Source of the DNA: Bacteroides sp.
GTDB taxonomy: Bacteria; Bacteroidota; Bacteroidia; Bacteroidales; Muribaculaceae
Direction: 5' to 3'
DNA length: 32,515 bases
Assembly: GCA_014802175.1 (NCBI GenBank)
Contig: JAAVCU010000008.1
Span: forward strand, 60,643-93,157
Shown: in pieces, positions 31,628 through 32,515 of the stretch
Position numbering within the stretch: the first letter of the stretch is position 1
How the letters are laid out: each line of letters starts with the position of its first letter
Notes under the pieces: model-generated
What the model was told of the DNA's origin: nothing
Seen by the model: the letters and a program-made list of their open reading frames with translations, nothing else
Databases searched by the model: none
Program-made: the position numbers and the translations under genes

Positions 31628-32515
31628 TTATTTTGTGGTCATTGAGAGATCCTGAGCGGAATCTGCCCAGTCAACAACGTTTACTGTAAATTTGATAGGA
31701 CCGCCGAGAACAGGTTTTCCAGGCTCCGGATCATTAGGATCCACATATCCGGCACCGTGTGAGAGGTCGAGTGTATAGATATATTTCTTTCCCGGCTCCC
31801 AATTGGTGTTCAAGGGAATCGCCGCCCAGTCACACTCCGCGTCGGAAGCAAAGGGGTAGACCTGCGCGCCGGCTGCAGTGTTGATCTGCAATTTCACTGC
31901 GAGATAGGCTCCCTTGGCGTTATTTGACGGGTCGCTGTCAGGACTCCATGCAGTAAGCTGCTGCGGAATCAACATCGGATTTCCGGCGTCTCCCATCACA
32001 CTCTGCGCATCAGCTGTAAGGGTCACCGGGGTAGTGTAAGTCTCATCATATATCGCTTTATCCGTGCCGAGTGTCCACGCTTCGCTGTCGAAATCGAAAT
32101 CGGCTTTAGCCACAGGTTGACCAATGCGCACACCGCTGATTTTATACACATACGCTGCGTTATCAGCCTTTGCACGAATCTCGATCTGAGTCAGTTGGTG
32201 GTTGAACGTAAGCTCCACACCGGAAGCCTCGTTGTCTGCCTTATCGCCAGTAGCTTTTGACGTTATGAAATCAATCTGGCTGGCAATATCTGAATCGGGG
32301 CTGAATTGGGCAAGGCTCTTGGCATCGGAGGTTAATGTCACTCCCTGCAACGATGTCGGGGCGTAGGCATAGAAACTGAGCTGTGAATTATCACCGGGCC
32401 AGTTATATTCGGGCGAAGAGGTGAAATAACCGTCGGACCCCTTAACGAAATCAAGAGGGGCGAAGAATGTTTCACCATTCATGAACGATGCAACCTTAAT
32501 GGATGTCAGATTGGC
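31628..32515 (-). CDS. Fimbrillin-family protein, C-terminal part (5' end outside window)
   Basis: The last 295 residues of a second fimbrillin-family protein. The frame stays open to the window edge (codons upstream of the first internal Met read ANLTSIKVASF), so its signal peptide and start lie outside. It shows NWPGDNSQLSFYAYAP, LTFNHQLTQIEIRAKA, GVRIGQPVAKADFDF and NWEPGKKYIYTLDLS, in the order of the N-terminal fimbrillin domain, and ends with a short strand. It stops 5 bases before the larger fimbrillin gene, as expected for a major-subunit/tip pair in one operon. Confidence 0.9.
   Translation of the reverse strand, partial: ANLTSIKVASFMNGETFFAPLDFVKGSDGYFTSSPEYNWPGDNSQLSFYAYAPTSLQGVTLTSDAKSLAQFSPDSDIASQIDFITSKATGDKADNEASGVELTFNHQLTQIEIRAKADNAAYVYKISGVRIGQPVAKADFDFDSEAWTLGTDKAIYDETYTTPVTLTADAQSVMGDAGNPMLIPQQLTAWSPDSDPSNNAKGAYLAVKLQINTAAGAQVYPFASDAECDWAAIPLNTNWEPGKKYIYTLDLSHGAGYVDPNDPEPGKPVLGGPIKFTVNVVDWADSAQDLSMTTK

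Overview
The window reads as a chromosomal segment of a gut-type Bacteroidales bacterium, most like Muribaculaceae or a near relative; the species cannot be told from the sequence alone. Supporting signs are exact Bacteroidetes -7 promoter elements (TAnnTTTG), tandem fimbrillin-family lipoproteins, Omp28-type lipoproteins, a TlpA-like thioredoxin next to an outer-membrane barrel, and secreted proteins ending in type IX-like sorting tails. No integrase, transposase, rRNA, tRNA or CRISPR array was seen.

Layout. 1-390 is the end of a MacB-type ABC permease with its terminator. 611-1135 is a YbjN-like protein. 1136-1656 has no gene but holds a Bacteroidetes promoter followed by about 390 nt of highly structured RNA. 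1657-13077 is one tightly packed eight-gene operon, closed by a strong terminator. 13159-16712 holds a voltage-gated-type K+ channel and a PMCA-type Ca2+ pump. 16779-17500 (minus) is a zeta-toxin-like kinase with a small overlapping partner. 17656-19646 is an AlbA_2/Schlafen-type regulator plus a small acidic protein. 19758-21119 is a sodium:solute (NSS) symporter. 21129-24939 (minus) is a cell-envelope cluster of four genes: TlpA-like thioredoxin, outer-membrane barrel, Omp28 lipoprotein and a sorting-tail protein. 25220-28888 holds two secreted proteins sharing the same C-terminal tail. 29010-32515 (minus) holds two fimbrillin-family genes, the second running off the window.

The centre of interest is the 1657-13077 operon. 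It encodes a membrane-anchored protein with a vWA-like DxSxG motif, a three-helix membrane protein, a tubulin/FtsZ-superfamily protein with a GGTGAS loop, and a 1311-residue actin/Hsp70-fold protein with an FG-repeat insert between its two phosphate motifs. It continues with a second actin/Hsp70-like protein that has lost those motifs, two TerD-family proteins, and a single-pass membrane protein. That last protein carries three TerD-like N-terminal repeats on the cytoplasmic side and a CW_7-like peptidoglycan-binding motif on the periplasmic side. My inference is a cytoskeleton-like, calcium- or stress-responsive machine tethered to the inner membrane and the cell wall. Parts of this theme are known (FtsZ-like families linked to vWA proteins; TerD stress systems), but I do not recognise this exact combination as a named system.
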